This document shows, in pieces, positions 62,602-64,000 of a DNA stretch of 64,000 nt. Below the pieces are notes generated by a model. The model had not been told where the DNA came from and ran no database searches. It saw only the letters and a list, made by a program, of their open reading frames with translations. Source of the DNA: Pseudomonas citrullilanati (GTDB taxonomy: Bacteria > Pseudomonadota > Gammaproteobacteria > Pseudomonadales > Pseudomonadaceae). Both the position numbers and the translations under genes were made by a program. Within the stretch, counting starts at the first letter, position 1, and each line of letters opens with the position of its first letter. Where the stretch lies: positions 176,464 to 240,463 of the forward strand of contig NZ_JAUQOP010000004.1 in NCBI RefSeq assembly GCF_030580855.1. The letters are read 5' to 3'.

Positions 62602-63477
62602 ATGCAACGGAATGCAACCACACAATTCCCCATCCTGTTGGTCCATGGGTTGTTCGGGTTTGACAGGATCGGCGGTTTCGAACTTTTCCATGGCATCAAG
62701 CAGGCGCTGCGTATCGCCGGCGCCCGGGTGTTCATCCCCTGCCTGTCGGCCACCCATTCCAATGAGGCACGCGGCGAGCAGTTGCTGGCCCAGATGGAGC
62801 GGATCATCAGCGGCACCGGCGCGACCAGGGTCAACCTGATCGGCCATTGCCAAGGCGCGCTCGCGGCCCGCTATGCCGCGGCGCTGCGACCGGAGCAAGT
62901 GGCCTCGGTGACCTCGGTCAGCGGCCCCAACCAGGGTTCCGAGCTGGCCGACTTCCTGCGCAAGGCCCTGACCCCGGGCCGCTTGCCGGGGCATGTGGCA
63001 CGTCACATCGCCACGCTGTTCGCCGACTTCCTCTCGTTGCTGGGCGGCCAGGCGCACCTCCCCTCGGCAGCCATCGCGAGCCTGGGGGCACTGACCACCG
63101 AGGGCGTCGGCGCCTTCAACGACAAATACCCCCAGGGCCTGCCCAGCCACTGGGGCGACAACGGCCCGGACAAGGTCAATGGCGTGCGCTATTACTCCTG
63201 GAGCGGCACGCTGCCAGCCAGCCACGAAGGCCGCGCCCCGATCTCGCCCCTGCACGCCTTCTGCCGGGCCTTCTCCGAGTACTTCATCACCGAGGCCGGG
63301 CAAAATGACGGCCTGGTCGGGCGTTTCAGCTCGCACCTGGGCAAGGTCATACGCTCCGACTACCCCATGGACCACCTGGACGTCATCCACCAGGCGGCGG
63401 GCAAGCCCCGCAGCGGTGCCGATCCGGTGGCGCTCTACCTGCGGCACGCCGAACGCCTGCGCAAAGCCGGCCTTTGA
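62602..63477 (+). CDS. lipase family I-like alpha/beta hydrolase with Cys in the nucleophile position
   Basis: A 291-residue protein close to Pseudomonas subfamily I.1 lipases: PILLVHGLFGFDRIG (oxyanion loop), NLIGHCQGALAARYAAA (nucleophile elbow), QNDGLVGRFSSHLGKVIRSD (catalytic Asp region) and MDHLDVIHQ (catalytic His). The elbow reads G-H-C-Q-G where lipases have G-H-S-x-G, so the nucleophile would be cysteine. No obvious secretion signal with the ATG at 62602 (AAAGGT upstream); a GTG at 62575 adds nine residues. Substrate unknown. Confidence 0.85.
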   Translation: MQRNATTQFPILLVHGLFGFDRIGGFELFHGIKQALRIAGARVFIPCLSATHSNEARGEQLLAQMERIISGTGATRVNLIGHCQGALAARYAAALRPEQVASVTSVSGPNQGSELADFLRKALTPGRLPGHVARHIATLFADFLSLLGGQAHLPSAAIASLGALTTEGVGAFNDKYPQGLPSHWGDNGPDKVNGVRYYSWSGTLPASHEGRAPISPLHAFCRAFSEYFITEAGQNDGLVGRFSSHLGKVIRSDYPMDHLDVIHQAAGKPRSGADPVALYLRHAERLRKAGL

Positions 63478-63572
63478 TCGTCAGGACCAAGGTTTTGACG
63501 CAATTTTGACAACAACCGCTCAACGAATCCGGTAGGCTCAACACCTTTGAAATGACGAAAGGAGATTTCCCC

Positions 63573-63854
63573 ATGGCCAAAGCCACTGCCCGCCACATCC
63601 TGGTTTCCAGCGAAGAGAAGTGCAACGAACTGAAAGCCCAGATCGAAGGCGGCGCCGATTTCGCCGAAGTCGCCAAGGCCAACTCCTCGTGCCCATCCAG
63701 CCGCCAGGGCGGCGACCTGGGTTCGTTCGGCCCGGGCCAGATGGTCAAGGAATTCGACACCGTGGTCTTCAGCGCCCCGATCAATGTGGTCCAGGGTCCG
63801 GTCAAGACCCAGTTCGGCTACCACCTGCTGGAAGTCACCAGCCGCCAGGACTGA
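63573..63854 (+). CDS. ppiC: peptidyl-prolyl cis-trans isomerase, parvulin type
   Basis: A 93-residue single-domain parvulin: [17 protein letters not shown] at the start, [16 protein letters not shown], then [18 protein letters not shown] and [11 protein letters not shown]. Cytoplasmic PpiC-like rotamase. ATG at 63573 with AAAGGAG upstream. Sequence quality drops directly after the stop. Confidence 0.95.
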   Translation: MAKATARHILVSSEEKCNELKAQIEGGADFAEVAKANSSCPSSRQGGDLGSFGPGQMVKEFDTVVFSAPINVVQGPVKTQFGYHLLEVTSRQD

Positions 63855-63865
63855 CGGTTGAGCGT

Positions 63866-63897
63866 GGGGGGGGGGGCCCCCCCCCCCCCCCCCCCCC
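63866..63897. other. poly-G/poly-C tract, probable assembly artefact
   Basis: Eleven G then twenty-one C in a row, directly after ppiC. Such a tract is not expected in a Pseudomonas spacer. The sequence on its far side codes for part of a different gene with no start or stop. Confidence 0.75.
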
Positions 63898-63898
63898 G

Positions 63899-64000
63899 CC
63901 CCGCGGCTCGCAATTTGGTCTGCATGCCGCCACGGCCGAGTGCGCCGCCTGTACCGCCCGCCACCGCGTCCAGCGACGGATCATCGGCACGGGCTTCGTA
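63899..64000 (-). pseudogene. proB: fragment of glutamate 5-kinase gene (proB), probably misjoined
   Basis: The minus-strand frame from 64000 gives [20 protein letters not shown] then [11 protein letters not shown]. This matches the central region of ProB (the GRGGM-TK-RAA motif). The frame dissolves into the poly-C tract exactly after the motif, so only about 33 codons are recognisable. The gene is cut by the tract on one side and by the window on the other. Confidence 0.8.

Overview
The window is chromosomal DNA of a Pseudomonas, probably of the fluorescens/putida type. The right-hand core shows this: gacA-uvrC-pgsA-tRNA-Gly(GCC) in the canonical pseudomonad order, with an aromatic-attenuated DAHP synthase and a ppiC-type parvulin beyond it. 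A large integrative and conjugative element (ICE) of the MPF-G class (the PFL_46xx/PFL_47xx gene families; PAGI-2, ICEclc and PFGI-1 relatives) fills positions 1 to about 55,725. It sits in the 3' end of tRNA-Gly beside its own tyrosine integrase. Its left end lies outside the window.

Layout. 1-2.5 kb: replication/maintenance genes (STY4528-like C-terminus, PFL_4669 family, DUF3158, ssb). 2.7-8.6 kb: first defence cargo, an OLD nuclease/UvrD helicase pair (Gabija type) facing two divergent nuclease-like genes. 9-15 kb: topB, regulators, DUF3577 (STY4534), RadC-like protein and small accessory genes, with structured leaders. 15-34.7 kb: the conjugation machinery, from PilL through TraD, VirB4-like ATPase and TraU-like proteins to TraG, interrupted by an AT-richer PIN-like cargo gene at 21-22 kb. 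35-39.4 kb: ArdC antirestriction protein and MOBH relaxase TraI. 39.5-52 kb: second defence region, holding a probable type III retron (PRTase/winged-helix effector plus RT), an IS66 remnant, a DUF2971 gene, a HEPN-like gene, and a type II CBASS operon (DncV-like cyclase, Cap2, Cap3) with a Cap15-like 2TM-beta effector gene on each side. 52.2-53.5 kb: a complete IS3-family (IS2-group) element with a 5-bp target duplication. 53.7-55.8 kb: integrase and tRNA-Gly. 55.8-63.9 kb: core chromosome. The last 100 bases look like a fragment of proB joined through a poly-G/poly-C tract, probably an assembly misjoin.

The most unusual locus is 46.0-47.1 kb. An AT-rich gene pair there encodes a small protein resembling the DisA/diadenylate-cyclase nucleotide-binding domain, immediately followed by a Cap15-like 2TM-beta effector. 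The pair sits next to a CBASS operon that has its own second 2TM-beta effector. It may be an independent cyclic-dinucleotide signalling unit, functionally comparable to the Panoptes idea, rather than part of CBASS. Other points of interest are an integrase with an Xre/MbcA/ParS-antitoxin-like C-terminal domain, a structured RNA element present in two copies with compensatory changes, a 27-bp hairpin near 12.05 kb, and a tRNA 3'-end fragment at 52.0 kb that may mark an older insertion boundary.
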